A stretch of DNA of 64,000 nt from Pseudovibrio brasiliensis. GTDB taxonomy: Bacteria; Pseudomonadota; Alphaproteobacteria; Rhizobiales; Stappiaceae. The notes below the pieces were generated by a model. It was not told where the DNA came from and did no database searches. It saw nothing but the letters and a program-made list of their open reading frames with translations. The translations under genes and the position numbers were made by a program. The stretch spans positions 248,001 through 312,000 of the forward strand of contig NZ_CP074127.1 of assembly GCF_018282095.1 (NCBI RefSeq), written 5' to 3'. Positions 1 to 10,300 of the stretch are shown here, piece by piece (position 1 is the stretch's first letter; every line of letters begins with the position of its first letter).

Positions 1-1
1 A

Positions 2-250
2 GGCCCGACACTGCTAATTACAGACCTTGCCATCTGGAAGCCTGATCCTGTCACCAAAGAGCTGACGGTGGTTTCCCTTCATCCAGGTACGACCAAAGAA
101 CGGGTGCAACAAACCGTGTCTTGGGCTGTACGTTTTAGTGATGATTTGCAGGAGACCCCTGCGCCGACTGAGGAGGAACTGTCTGTTCTGCGCGCATTGA
201 AGGCGCGAACAGCGGCGGCGCATGCGGGTAACAGAGTGGAGACGGCCTGA
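2..250 (+). CDS. pcaJ: 3-oxoadipate CoA-transferase subunit B, C-terminal part
   Basis: The frame is already open at base 2 and ends in TGA at 248-250, so only the last 82 residues are present. The tail carries the pattern of the beta subunit of 3-oxoacid/3-oxoadipate CoA-transferases (TDLAIW, then a beta-strand segment, SLHPGTTKE, then a Leu/Arg-rich helix). The enzyme moves CoA from succinyl-CoA to 3-oxoadipate, the penultimate step of the beta-ketoadipate pathway. The stop shares its A with the ATG of the next gene, a 3-oxoadipyl-CoA thiolase, which supports the PcaJ rather than AtoA assignment. The alpha subunit would lie just outside the window. Confidence 0.85.
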   Translation, partial: GPTLLITDLAIWKPDPVTKELTVVSLHPGTTKERVQQTVSWAVRFSDDLQETPAPTEEELSVLRALKARTAAAHAGNRVETA

Positions 251-1455
251 TGTCAGAGGCATATATTTGCGATTATATTAGAACACCAATTGGTCGTTAT
301 GGGGGAGCACTGTCTTCAGTTCGGGCGGATGATCTGGGTGCTTTGCCAATCAAGGCACTGATGGAACGTAACCCTTCCGTGGATTGGGAAGCGGTTGATG
401 AAGTGTATTACGGCTGTGCTAACCAAGCAGGTGAAGACAACCGCAACGTCGCGCGCATGGTTGCTCTGCTGGCGGGCCTGCCAGAAGCTGTTCCCGGCAC
501 GACACTGAACCGCCTGTGTGGTTCTGGTATGGATGCTGTGATTGCAGCAGCCCGCGCGATCAAAACAGGTGAGTGTGATTTGGTGATCGCAGGCGGCGTG
601 GAGTCGATGTCTCGTGCACCTTTCGTCATGCCGAAAGCCACCACACCGTTTTCTCGCGCAAACGAAGTGTTCGACACCACCATTGGCTGGCGCTTTGTAA
701 ACCCAAAGATGAAGAAGCAGTTTGGCATCGACAGCATGCCAGAGACAGGTGAGAATGTGGCCGAGGATTTTGGCATCTCCCGTGCGGATCAGGATGCTTT
801 TGCTGCCCGCTCTCAGGCAAAAGCTGCTGCTGCGCAGGAAAATGGCCGCCTTGCTAACGAGATCATTGATGTAACAATCCCTCAGCGCAAAGGTGATCCG
901 ATTATCGTCTCATCTGACGAACACCCACGTGCTGGAACGACTGCTGAGAAACTTGCAAAACTGCCAACGCCTTTCCGTGAAAACGGCAGTGTCACAGCGG
1001 GCAATGCATCCGGTGTGAATGATGGTGCAGCAGCATTGATTGTTGCATCTGCTGAAGCGGTTAAGAAATATGGCCTCATGCCAATCGCGCGTGTGCTTGG
1101 TGGAGCAACAGCAGGCGTATCTCCACGCATTATGGGTATCGGGCCTGCACCTGCTGCGAAGAAACTCTGCGCCCGCTTGGACCTGCAGCCAACTGATTTC
1201 GACATCATTGAGTTGAATGAAGCCTTTGCAAGTCAGGGGATCGCTGTCCTTCGCGAGTTGGGCCTTGATGAAAGTGCGGAACACATCAACCCGAATGGTG
1301 GTGCAATCGCATTGGGTCATCCACTCGGTATGTCTGGTGCACGTATCACCGGCACCGCTGCTCTGGAGTTGAGCCTGCAAGGCAAAAAACGTGCACTGGC
1401 GACCATGTGTATTGGCGTTGGTCAGGGCATCGCAATCGCGCTTGAAAGGGACTGA
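250..1455 (+). CDS. pcaF: 3-oxoadipyl-CoA thiolase
   Basis: A 401-residue thiolase, the normal family length. The active-site cysteine is C90 in NRLCGSGMD. The C-terminal motifs hold H357 in ALGHPLG and C387 in ATMCIGVGQG, so the Cys/His/Cys catalytic set is complete. It would cleave 3-oxoadipyl-CoA to succinyl-CoA and acetyl-CoA in the cytoplasm. It is translationally coupled to the CoA-transferase upstream (shared base) and followed one base later by a pcaB-like gene, an order that fits a pca operon for protocatechuate-derived aromatics. A general acetyl-CoA acetyltransferase is the alternative if context is ignored. Confidence 0.88.
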   Translation: MSEAYICDYIRTPIGRYGGALSSVRADDLGALPIKALMERNPSVDWEAVDEVYYGCANQAGEDNRNVARMVALLAGLPEAVPGTTLNRLCGSGMDAVIAAARAIKTGECDLVIAGGVESMSRAPFVMPKATTPFSRANEVFDTTIGWRFVNPKMKKQFGIDSMPETGENVAEDFGISRADQDAFAARSQAKAAAAQENGRLANEIIDVTIPQRKGDPIIVSSDEHPRAGTTAEKLAKLPTPFRENGSVTAGNASGVNDGAAALIVASAEAVKKYGLMPIARVLGGATAGVSPRIMGIGPAPAAKKLCARLDLQPTDFDIIELNEAFASQGIAVLRELGLDESAEHINPNGGAIALGHPLGMSGARITGTAALELSLQGKKRALATMCIGVGQGIAIALERD

Positions 1456-1456
1456 T

Positions 1457-2527
1457 GTGGTTGTGAACCTCTTCACAGACCCGGTGTGGAGCGGATTGTT
1501 TGGAGACGAGGAGGTACAAAGTGCCTTCTCACTCGAGGCAACGTTGAACCACTATCTGGCTTACGAAGTGGCTCTCACCAATGCTTTGAATGCACATGCC
1601 CTGATTTCAACGCAAGCAAAAGAGGCTGTACTCAAAGGCTGTGAGGGTTTCGAGCCAGACCTTGCTGCACTGAAAGCAGGCGTTGCCAAAGATGGTCTGC
1701 CAATCCCGGCTTTCATCGCCCAGTTGCGTGCCCGTATTGGTGAACCTCACGCTGCCGCATGCCACAAAACATCCACCAGTCAGGATGTTATGGACACGGC
1801 ACTGGCTTTGGCCCTGAAGCAAGTCTCACAAATTTTGACTACTCGTCTGGCAGCAGTGATTGGTGCACTCGAGACGCTAAAGTCAGCAAATGCTGATCAT
1901 ACGCTTATGGGCCGAACCCGTATGCAAGCCGCCCTGCCAATCACAGCGGGGGATCGCATTGCAACGTGGATCGCGCCGCTGAAGCGTTATCAGCAGAAGC
2001 TGGAAGATGCTGCTAAACAGGTTTCTGTGCTTCAGTACGGCGGCCCTGTTGGAACTTCAGCAACACAAGGCGAGCATGCCGAGGTCATTGCCGCGCAAAT
2101 GGCGGCTGAGTTGGCTTTGGAAGTGCCCACTCAGTCATGGCATACACAGCGAGATAATCTGGTTGATTATGCGAATGTGCTTTCCATGATTTCCGGAAGC
2201 CTCGGCAAACTGGGTGCGGATGTCGCGCTGATGGCACAACAGGGTGTTGGTGAGATCAAACTTTCCGGTGGAGGCAGCTCGTCCGCCATGGCTCACAAGC
2301 ACAATCCAATCAATGCAGAACTGTTGGTTACGCTGGCGCGCTACAACAGTACGCAAGTATCCGCCATGCATAGCGCGCTGGTGCATGAGCAGGAGCGTTC
2401 AGGTGCTGCATGGGCTTTGGAATGGATGATCCTGCCCGGCATGTGCATGGCGACGGGAGCCAGTCTTCAGAGTGCATTAAAGCTGCTGCAACAAACAGAG
2501 TGGATTGGAGCTCCCTTAAGTGATTAA
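1457..2527 (+). CDS. pcaB: 3-carboxy-cis,cis-muconate cycloisomerase
   Basis: A 356-residue member of the fumarase/aspartase superfamily. The signature loop reads GGGSSSAMAHKHNPINAE (the GSSxMPxKxNP class with an A-H-K variant), and an earlier TSQDVMDTA box matches the substrate-binding region. PcaB cycloisomerises 3-carboxy-muconate to 4-carboxymuconolactone in protocatechuate degradation. The open frame extends back into pcaF, but the likely start is GTG at 1457 (or GTG 1463), with AAAGGG about six bases upstream; ATG 1455 is out of frame. Related proteins are often about 350 residues in rhizobia. It is tightly packed after pcaF. Confidence 0.85.
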   Translation: MVVNLFTDPVWSGLFGDEEVQSAFSLEATLNHYLAYEVALTNALNAHALISTQAKEAVLKGCEGFEPDLAALKAGVAKDGLPIPAFIAQLRARIGEPHAAACHKTSTSQDVMDTALALALKQVSQILTTRLAAVIGALETLKSANADHTLMGRTRMQAALPITAGDRIATWIAPLKRYQQKLEDAAKQVSVLQYGGPVGTSATQGEHAEVIAAQMAAELALEVPTQSWHTQRDNLVDYANVLSMISGSLGKLGADVALMAQQGVGEIKLSGGGSSSAMAHKHNPINAELLVTLARYNSTQVSAMHSALVHEQERSGAAWALEWMILPGMCMATGASLQSALKLLQQTEWIGAPLSD

Positions 2528-2559
2528 CTGCGCCAACTGAGTTTAGAGGGAGAACGAGA

Positions 2560-3954
2560 ATGTCCAGTCGCAATGAAGCCATCCAACGGGCGGAAACCTA
2601 CTTCGACAGCGGCGTATTCCTCAAAGACCTGGCACGACTAATTGCAATCCCTACTGAAAGCCAGGAACCTCACTCTAAGCCGCAACTGATGCGTTACCTG
2701 AAAGAAGAGATGCGCCCTCTGCTCGAACGTCTCGGCTTCAAAACGCACATATTCGACAACCCCAACCCAGCCGGTGGCCCTTTCCTCTATGGCGAGCGGA
2801 TTGAAGACCCAAGCTTCCCTACAATTCTCACTTACGGCCATGGTGATGTGGTGCGTGGACAAGCAGGCAACTGGATGGGTGGCAGAGATCCCTTCGTTCT
2901 GGAAGAAGATGGTGATCGCATCTATGGACGCGGGACCGCTGACAATAAATGCCAGCACCTGATCAACTTGCAAGCTTTGGGGTGTTTGCTTCAGGAGAAG
3001 AAACAACTCGGCTTCAATTGCAAAGTGATCATTGAAACCTCTGAAGAAACTGGCTCTGCTGGTCTTCAGGAGTTTTTTGAAGAACACAAGAGAATGCTGG
3101 CCGCTGATGTGCTCATCGCTTCCGATGGTCCACGACTGCAAGCCGATACGCCAACAGTGTTTACAGGAGCAAGAGGTGCACAGACTTTCACATTGCAAGT
3201 AAATCTGCGCGATGGCGCCAACCACTCCGGAAACTGGGGAGGGCTGCTTGCTGATCCTGCGATCATTCTTGCCAACGCAATCTCCTGCATTGCTGATGCA
3301 AGAGGGCAGATCCAGATTCCGGGCTGGCGGCCAACCAGTCTGACGCCGGACATCCGTGAAGCGCTCAGTGAGTTGCCTGTTGGTGATCCTCAAGGGCCGA
3401 CAATCAGTGAGAACTGGGGTGAGGAAGGGCTGACACCTGCCGAACGCGTATTCGGCTGGAACTCCTTTGCCGTGTTGGCCATGAAAAGCGGTGTTCCGGA
3501 AGCTCCTGTCAACGCCATCGATGGCTATGCTTTCGCTGTCTGCCAACTGCGCTATGTGGTGGGAACGGACGTTCAAGGCCTTATCCCGGCTCTGCGTGCT
3601 CATTTGGATGCGAATGGCTTCAAGGATGTCGAGATCAGACAAGAAGATCGTGGCTTCTTCCACGCGACGCGTCTTTCACCGAACAATCCGTGGGTGAACA
3701 TGGTCTCTGCTTCCCTGGAAGAAACGAGCGGCAAGAAACCTCATGTGCTGCCAAACCTTGCTGGCTCATTGCCCAACGAGTGTTTCGCTGAAACTCTTGG
3801 AATACCAACAGTTTGGGTGCCACACTCCTATGCTGGATGCTCTCAGCATGCCCCTAACGAACATATCCTCAAGCCCGTTGCGCGAGATGCATTGCGAAAT
3901 ATGGTGGCTTTGTTCTGGGATATTTCGGAAAATGGAGCCCCAATGAGTAGGTGA
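2560..3954 (+). CDS. M20 family metallopeptidase / dipeptidase
   Basis: A 464-residue M20 zinc hydrolase. The metal-site motifs are TYGHGDVV (His ligand, about residue 95), GRGTADNK (bridging Asp) and ETSEETGS (catalytic/ligand Glu), and a dimerisation domain follows. ATG 2560 is preceded by GAGGGAGA. It hydrolyses an amide or peptide bond, and the exact substrate cannot be read from sequence. It lies 32 bases after pcaB on the same strand and may be co-transcribed. It is the last chromosomal protein gene before tRNA-Phe and the island. Related annotations include Xaa-His dipeptidase-like and succinyl-diaminopimelate desuccinylase-like enzymes; neither is favoured. Confidence 0.8.
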   Translation: MSSRNEAIQRAETYFDSGVFLKDLARLIAIPTESQEPHSKPQLMRYLKEEMRPLLERLGFKTHIFDNPNPAGGPFLYGERIEDPSFPTILTYGHGDVVRGQAGNWMGGRDPFVLEEDGDRIYGRGTADNKCQHLINLQALGCLLQEKKQLGFNCKVIIETSEETGSAGLQEFFEEHKRMLAADVLIASDGPRLQADTPTVFTGARGAQTFTLQVNLRDGANHSGNWGGLLADPAIILANAISCIADARGQIQIPGWRPTSLTPDIREALSELPVGDPQGPTISENWGEEGLTPAERVFGWNSFAVLAMKSGVPEAPVNAIDGYAFAVCQLRYVVGTDVQGLIPALRAHLDANGFKDVEIRQEDRGFFHATRLSPNNPWVNMVSASLEETSGKKPHVLPNLAGSLPNECFAETLGIPTVWVPHSYAGCSQHAPNEHILKPVARDALRNMVALFWDISENGAPMSR

Positions 3955-4155
3955 GGGGCAACTATGAGCCTTCTAAGGCGATCAAAGCTGCTAAAAGCGC
4001 TATGATTTAAGGAACTTACGAATTTCTGTTGAGTGGACAGTGGAGAAATCAGATTTCTTTGAAAAAAATGCATTTGCCCGCTGGACAGGAGAAATCTGGC
4101 ACCCTATAAGACGCTCACCTTCGCGGGACGGAAACAAACCGACCTAGCAGAATGT

Positions 4156-4231
4156 GCCCGGATAGCTCAGTTGGTAGAGCAGCGGATTGAAAATCCGCGT
4201 GTCGGTGGTTCGAATCCGCCTCCGGGCACCA
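4156..4231 (+). tRNA. tRNA-Phe (GAA)
   Basis: A complete 76-nt cloverleaf with encoded CCA. Acceptor GCCCGGA pairs with TCCGGGC, D stem GCTC/GAGC, anticodon stem GCGGA/TCCGC with loop TTGAAAA (anticodon GAA at 4189-4191), T stem GGTGG/CCGCC with TTCGAAT loop. Its 3' part is repeated at 43261, and an integrase relic starts right behind it, so it is the integration target of the island. Confidence 0.97.
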
Positions 4232-4260
4232 CTTATCTTCTTGAAATTATTAGATGATAA
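4186..4260 (+). repeat. Island attachment site, left copy (attL-like)
   Basis: Seventy-five bases covering the tRNA-Phe anticodon arm to CCA, plus 29 bases downstream, match 43261-43335 in direct orientation with 9 mismatches by hand alignment. The longest identical stretches are in the T-arm/acceptor region. The repeat continues past the tRNA end, as expected of a duplicated attachment core plus flanking island or chromosome sequence. Confidence 0.8.
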
Positions 4261-5393
4261 AATGAGCATTTGCTCTGCTTTCTTAATGTTTGACACTTTT
4301 TCGGCATGGTTTGACACTTTTGCTCTAACCGCTTGCTGAACTCTTCCCCGCGCAGAGTGATTTCCTTCTCAAATCGGACAGCAATATCCGACATGTTTTT
4401 GCGCAAATCAGCTCCCTTGGCATATAGCCGTACCATCGCTTCTGTCTCATGTCCCAGCGCAGCGGCGAGGTCTCTGTCGTTCAGCCCAATCTCCCGCAAA
4501 ATGGTCGCCACTGTATGTCGCAGACCATAAAGAGTGAGACCCGGCTCAATCAGGTTCTTGTCTTCTAATTGGATTCGCAGCTTTCTCCACTATGCTCTGA
4601 ACCCCGAGACAGTCCATGATTGCCCTCTGGAGTTTGCGCAAAGCGTTGGCGCTTCGTGATCTGGCGCTTCATCAAGAGCTGCTTTCAAAGGCGCAATGAC
4701 AGGCCAAAAGACCGGAGCTCCTGTTTTCGCTCGCCGTGTTGAGATGAAGTCGTTTTAGTATTGTTGCTTGGAAAGCGTAAGCGCGTCTTGTGGGCCAAGA
4801 CCCGTATACATCATCAAGGTAAGGGCAGGGACCATCTGAGCAGGGGTGTGTTTTAAAACGATCCTGCGCTCATCATCCGTCCAGGGCCTGTTGGCGATTG
4901 GAGCGTTCTTGGGTTTGCGAATGGATTTAACCCCAAGAGCAGGGTTTTCTTTGACGAACCCACGTTCTTTGCCCCATGAAAACAGTACAGAAAGCACCTG
5001 CTTTACATAGTTTGCAAAGCGCCGCTTACGTTGCTCCTTTGCTTTATCTCTGAGTTTGACAATGAAGGGCGAGGTAATGCGGGTGAGGGGTGTGTTGTTG
5101 ATTGGCGCCAGATAATCAAAGACCTTCTGGTAGTCCGACTTGGTGCGCTCAGCCAACTCAAGAAAGGCAGAGCTAGCGCGATACTTGTCAATCAGATTGC
5201 CGAGCGTGCCCGGCCTGCTGGTATCAGCCACTGACATCAAGCTTGTCAGTCGCTCGCATTCCGCCAGAAAGGCAGCACTGCCAATTGGCGCTTTTTCCAG
5301 ATTGATTGGTTCACCAGTTTTTCGATGATAACACCGCAGCTTGCCATGCTGGTCATTGAAGATCTTGAAGCCTTTGACCCGGATTATCGTCAT
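4233..5393 (-). pseudogene. Tyrosine recombinase (integrase), two nonsense codons
   Basis: One continuous reading frame on the minus strand is interrupted by TAA at 4755-4757 (after SKQQY) and TAG at 4590-4592 (within FRA*WRKL), with no frameshift. Both are explained by single substitutions (for example AAA to TAA, TCG to TAG). The N-terminal half carries a SAM-like core-binding domain (TKSDYQKVFDYL) and the first part of the catalytic domain (MYTGLGPQDAL in the position of box I). The C-terminal half has LYGLRHT, LGHE and the nucleophile region VRLYAKG. The probable start is ATG 5393, just after the excisionase-like gene; an upstream start at 5426 is possible. The 3' end abuts tRNA-Phe, the usual place for a tRNA-targeting island integrase. 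Confidence 0.88.
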
Positions 5394-5394
5394 A

Positions 5395-5634
5395 TCAGGC
5401 TCCCAGCTGATTGAGGAGATCATCATCTGATGGATGGCTGCTTTCTTTCAGGCCTTCAATCCAGCGATCCAGATCCTTGACGTCCCAGACCTTACGCCCT
5501 CCAGGAAGAAGAACAGCGGGAACCGGGCAATTGGCCAGGAAGCTGGTTGCACTTAGACCACAATAGGAAGCCGCATCAGCTCTCTTCAGCATGCGATACG
5601 GCTGGATACTCAAGTTCAACTGCGCTCTCGCCAT
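5395..5634 (-). CDS. AlpA/excisionase-like HTH protein
   Basis: A 79-residue protein whose central segment (MLKRADAASYCGLSATSF, then a Gly-Gly-Arg-Lys turn and WDVKDLDRWIEGL) is the winged-helix pattern of AlpA/Xis-type excisionase regulators. These bind attachment-site DNA and favour excision or control integrase expression. The stop codon sits one base before the ATG of the integrase relic, so the two were one operon. The reading frame is intact, but its partner integrase is broken. Confidence 0.75.
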   Translation of the reverse strand: MARAQLNLSIQPYRMLKRADAASYCGLSATSFLANCPVPAVLLPGGRKVWDVKDLDRWIEGLKESSHPSDDDLLNQLGA

Positions 5635-5713
5635 ATCGATCCCCTCTCGATCTTCAGGCTATAGATATTCTGATGCCGATAGCATGGGCCGGTGATTTAA
5701 TGAGCCAAAGCGA

Positions 5714-6019
5714 TTATTCGCTCTCCTCACGAACCTTTGTGCAAGACACCAGCACTTTCAAAAACAAAGCACCACAATCGACAATATGATAGGCAGGCTG
5801 ACGTTTTGAGCTTCGCATAATTTGAGTGATCGCTTCCAGAAGCTCTTCCAGTCCGAGATGCATCTCTATCTGAATATTTTCCTCATCCATTGCATTGTTG
5901 CAAAGGCAGAAAACACTACTTTCTGTGCCAAGAATACCAGGCCATTTGTTGGCGAGCTGCTGTGAGACAGTCCCGGCAATCAGTTCTGCAATCGTATTTG
6001 TGCAGTGAGAGCGTACCAT
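5714..6019 (-). CDS. Hypothetical protein
   Basis: 101 residues, ATG at 6019, not recognised. It has no signal peptide or membrane segment. A central acidic helix-prone stretch (LGLEELLEAITQIM) follows an N-terminal part with several Cys. It lies six bases downstream of an HTH fragment on the same strand and upstream of the excisionase-like gene, so it may be an accessory gene of the integration module. Coding status is uncertain. Confidence 0.45.
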   Translation of the reverse strand: MVRSHCTNTIAELIAGTVSQQLANKWPGILGTESSVFCLCNNAMDEENIQIEMHLGLEELLEAITQIMRSSKRQPAYHIVDCGALFLKVLVSCTKVREESE

Positions 6020-6025
6020 GTTGTG

Positions 6026-6229
6026 TTAGGTGGCAACCGCCATCAGATCATTAAAGGTATATCGGGTCCAGCCTTGGCGCTCGCCCTCAAGCACCAACTG
6101 CTTCCGCCGCCTCCAGACCCGCAACGTCTCAATATTCATCCCAACGATCTTGGCAACTTCGGACGCCGTATATGTACGGCTATAAGTGTCACTCTTCCCA
6201 GTCTTGCTCGACTCACCTCGTAAATCGGG
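6026..6229 (-). pseudogene. MerR-type HTH fragment lacking a start codon
   Basis: The minus-strand frame between TGA (6230-6232) and TAA (6026-6028) encodes SRTYTASEVAKIVGMN, then a turn and RVWRRRKQL, then TRYTFNDLM, which is a MerR/excisionase-like winged helix (YTxxEVAxxxGxxxxTLRxWxR). No ATG, GTG or TTG precedes the domain in frame. A GTG with a plausible ribosome-binding region is in another frame about 45 bases upstream, so a one-base indel has probably removed the start. It could also use a rare start codon. Confidence 0.55.
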
Positions 6230-6232
6230 TCA

Positions 6233-6726
6233 AGCGAAACGAAAAAAAACATCTTTTAAGCGCTTGATTTAGAGAGTGGATTGCGTGTTGATGAAAAGAG
6301 AATAGCTCAACAGGTTGACTGATTAGCTAATCTACTCCCGTATCTCCGATAGCTATGGATGATGGAATGCTGCGTTCGTTATTGGGCCATAACCAGACAT
6401 TAGAGCATTTCCATCAAGAGTTGAACAAATTCATCCAGAAGCGTCTTCAGCTATCTTCATGAAGGGCCTGGAACCCTCTAAACAGCCATTCATGTAGCAT
6501 ACCGTTCTGCCTCATTTCTCACTCCAGTCAGCGGGATCGTTGGCCAAAACACTCTCTTACTCAAATCGATCGATCTGTCCATAAGAGGTCGCCGACAAAC
6601 AACCAGCTCTAAAATTTTAGAAGCGCACATCTCACATTACTTCAAGCAAGTCGTCTCCTAGTTGAACAGTTGTGGTGACACCTCTGTCATTAATTTTATA
6701 CGCGTCAATAACAACTGGAGAAACCA
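6233..6726. other. Non-coding stretch with a degenerate GGGCCA/GACATT repeat
   Basis: No gene is supported here. The stretch holds one copy (6384-6405) of a 22-base degenerate motif that recurs at 13778-13799 and 17105-17126. The last 60 bases should hold the promoter and the ribosome-binding site (CTGGAG) for the secreted protein that follows. No clear -10/-35 pair could be chosen. Confidence 0.5.
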
Positions 6727-7212
6727 ATGCGCGTCTTACTTCTTATTCTTAGCCTTGTTTCGTTCTCATTGCATGCTGGAACTGCTTCTGCTGGTCCGGG
6801 AACAGTTATCCATGCCTGCGTAAATCTCGATGTAACCCCGTTAAATTCCATCAATGTTAGCTTTACCGCCGATGAAAACACCGATATTTGCATGAATGAT
6901 GTAGGTAACGATAGCAGCCTTACAATTGATCATGCCGGAATTGAATGCGTCAGCGTTGGTTATGTCGAGGCGGAAAGTTCATGTAGTGGCGGGGCTCCTG
7001 TCTGGTCATTAAGCTACCACACAGACAATTATGCGCAGTCGGGAACTACAATAACAAGTTGGAGTGACGACAACTCCCGCAACACTATTCAGCTAATTGA
7101 CCCTTCAAAGGGCACACACATTTGTCCAACTGAGGCAAATTGTGAAGCTGAATCTCTTAGCTGGGACGAAGGCACAACAGGACCGGTCTACATCATCTTT
7201 GACATTGACTAA
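6727..7212 (+). CDS. Secreted cysteine-rich protein of unknown function
   Basis: 161 residues with a clear Sec signal peptide (basic start, hydrophobic LLLILSLVSFSL, cleavage after TASA near residue 22). The mature part is acidic, rich in Ser/Thr/Asp, and has seven cysteines that could form disulphides in the periplasm or outside the cell. No family was recognised. ATG 6727 follows CTGGAG. It is 117 bases upstream of the RHS/YD-repeat gene on the same strand, so a functional link such as co-secreted partner or carrier is possible but not shown. Confidence 0.7.
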   Translation: MRVLLLILSLVSFSLHAGTASAGPGTVIHACVNLDVTPLNSINVSFTADENTDICMNDVGNDSSLTIDHAGIECVSVGYVEAESSCSGGAPVWSLSYHTDNYAQSGTTITSWSDDNSRNTIQLIDPSKGTHICPTEANCEAESLSWDEGTTGPVYIIFDID

Positions 7213-7329
7213 GCACCCTTAAAGCCCCCTCCAAACAACCTGATAATTCAAAATGTGGCCGGTCCCTTACGGGGCAGATGCCACTTTGCCCCGACAAAAC
7301 CAACCTCAATAAGAAAACGGGAGAATATG

Positions 7330-10300
7330 ATGACCATTTCACAATATCCTGGTTCACAAGCATTCAACCAGTCACTTCAGGCCCAGGAATACGTTAACAA
7401 GAACACTGGCTCACTTGTTGTCCAAATACCACTGGCACAGCTGCGGGGAAAAACAGAGGCTATCGGCGTTGGCCTTAATGCATTTTATTCGGCAGGATCC
7501 AAGGGACAATTGGGGTTGCCATCAGGATGGGGCTTCAACCTGCCATTTGTGGCAAACGATGAAACATTCACCTTTCAGGGAAAAATCTATATTATTGATC
7601 CTAATTGGACTGATAGCTCCGGATACCAGTCTGGACTCAGATATCTAAATGACCACGGTCGTAAGTTTCAGAAATTTGTCGTAGATCAGCCGCTTCCCTC
7701 TGCACCGGGTTCTTATCGTTACCTGTTTACTTACGATAACGGGTCTAAAAGCTATTTTGATGCAACCGGCAAGCTGCTTCTGCAGGCTGATTTGTTCGGT
7801 AACTCAATTACCTACAACTATACAGACTCGTTCGGGGATGTTTTTGGAAATAAGCTGGCAAGCATTACAGACTCATTTGGGCAAGTGATACAGCTACAGT
7901 ATGCACCTGGAGAGGTTGTTGTCTTACTGCCAGATGGCTCTACACAAATTGTAGAATTTTCCAATGAGGGCATTTATCGAATAACCAACCAGATTGGTGC
8001 AAGGACTGAACTTACTTACACCTCGCAATCTGATGTTACGGTAGTTCAGCAAATCGCATATGCAACAGGTCTTATCTCAACCTACCAATACACTGCTATT
8101 GAATACCTTAATGAAGAAGGGCAGGTACAGTCATTTCCTGCGATAGAACTGCATAGGCACAGTAACCTGAATGATGTTTTTTTAGATGAAACCAGGTATT
8201 CCTATGGCACCCAAAGTCAAGGCAACACTTTCACGGGTTACACGCAAGGTTATCAGCTCTCAACCAGTGGCGATACATTGATGAATAGTCAGGACACAGA
8301 GTATCTTTATGATGTTCTTGTGCAACGGTTTGATGAAACAGGAACCCGTCTATCTGCATCCAGCATATTTTATAACTATCTGCATTCACCGATGCAGGAG
8401 TATGCCTATCTGCTGGATGAAAACCATAATGGGGTGAACGCTCTCCGAACCCTTTTTAGCTATGAACAAATCACAGATCTACATGACCGCAGTGTAAATA
8501 TTGGCAAGCCTTCTACTGTGGTTCGTAGTATTTATGACCCAGCAGAAGACATATGGATTGATCAGTCCAAAGTTGAAAATAAATACAACGACTTCGGTAA
8601 TCTTACTCAAAACAAGACATATGAGCTGACAAATGAGGAAGCTCTCCTTGTTTCTCAGCTTGACCATAGCTTTGCCCAAACCAGTTGGGGTGGTCAGATG
8701 CCATTGCAGACAAACCAGCAGGATTTATTAGGTGATCACCAAATCAAATTGAGTTTTATTCTGACGCAGGATCAGAAAAATATTGCCAAAGTAACAACCT
8801 CAGAAATGAAGTCAGGCCAACTCGAGTTCCTGCCCATCAAAACAAAAAGCTACTTCTATGATGAGCATGGTCAGCAAACTCGATGGGAGTTGGCATGGGC
8901 GGACGGGTATACCGGTGAACGTGGTGATCTTAGTTCTGTCAGCAATACCATATTGTCCCAATATAACGCTGAAACGCAGGAGCTGTCTGTTTCACTTACC
9001 AATGCCATTGGTGAAACAAGTCAGTTTTTCTATGATTTACGTCTGCCCATGGGGCCATGTGTAAAGCAGATTTCACCATCAGGCGACACTTATCAGCTTC
9101 GTTATGATGCACTGGGGCACCTTACCTCCACTACTGATCCTTTGGGTAGAGAAAAGACCTTTAGATATACTCTGGCACAAGGCGAGCCAGAAAGTGACAG
9201 CGCTGGTGAGAATATGGTTTTGATACATAATGCTAATGGGTATGAACTACGTACAACCTATGATGCTTTGGGACGGGCCATCCTTCTTGTAGACAACGGT
9301 AATCCAACCCAGACTACCCCTGTTTTGGACCGACAACTGCGTACTATCACATATAATGCACTAGGGCTAAAGGCCAGCGAAACCACAATAACCGGCGCAA
9401 CTGCACAGTATACCTATGACGCTCTGGGCCAGTTAATCCAGCAAACTGATCCACTGGGAAATATTCTGGAAGTTCATCGTGATAACGTAAACAGGAAAGC
9501 AGAGAATATCCTAAATGGCTCTTTGCGTACCCAAAGTCGATATGATGGTTTGAACCAGGTTGTTGAAGTTCGAAACTACCAGTTCACTGAGGAGGGTACT
9601 CCTGAAAATTACAATGGAACCCTATTGACCTACAACGGTTTTGGGCTGGTTACTCATCAACACACTTTCAACGTTTCCGATGCAGAAAAAACTGATATTT
9701 CAACGGTCACTTACGAATACAACGCTGATACAATGCAGACCCGAAAGACTGTTTCAGGGATGTCTCAAGAGGATGGTTTGCAGGCACAAGCAACCACGGA
9801 AACAGCTTATAATCTACTCCAGAAACCAAGACAGACCCACCAAACAGTTACTTACAACGGCGTTCCTCAAGCAACCGTATCCGGCGATATCTTAAGCTAT
9901 GATGGACTTGGAAATCTGATAAGCGCAACAAACGCTCTGGGACAATCAGAGGAGTTTACTTATGCACCCGGTGGCTTACTGGAAAGCTACAGGCGGTATG
10001 ATGGCACAACAACCACGTACAGCTATAATGCTGTCGGAGAGCTGATCAGCGCACAAACCGGAGAAGAGACCTATACTTATTCTTATTTGCTGAATGATCT
10101 GGTTTCTGAGGTTTCTAATGGCTCAGAAAGTTCCAGCTATGAATACTCTCTGGATGGAACAGCGCTGGCTATTCACTATTCTGATGGCAAATCCATAAAG
10201 TTTACAAAAGATGCTTACAGCCGTGTTACGCAATGCCAGCTTCCTGACGAAACTCAACTTACCTACACCTACAATCATTTAAATCAGATTTCTCAACAAA

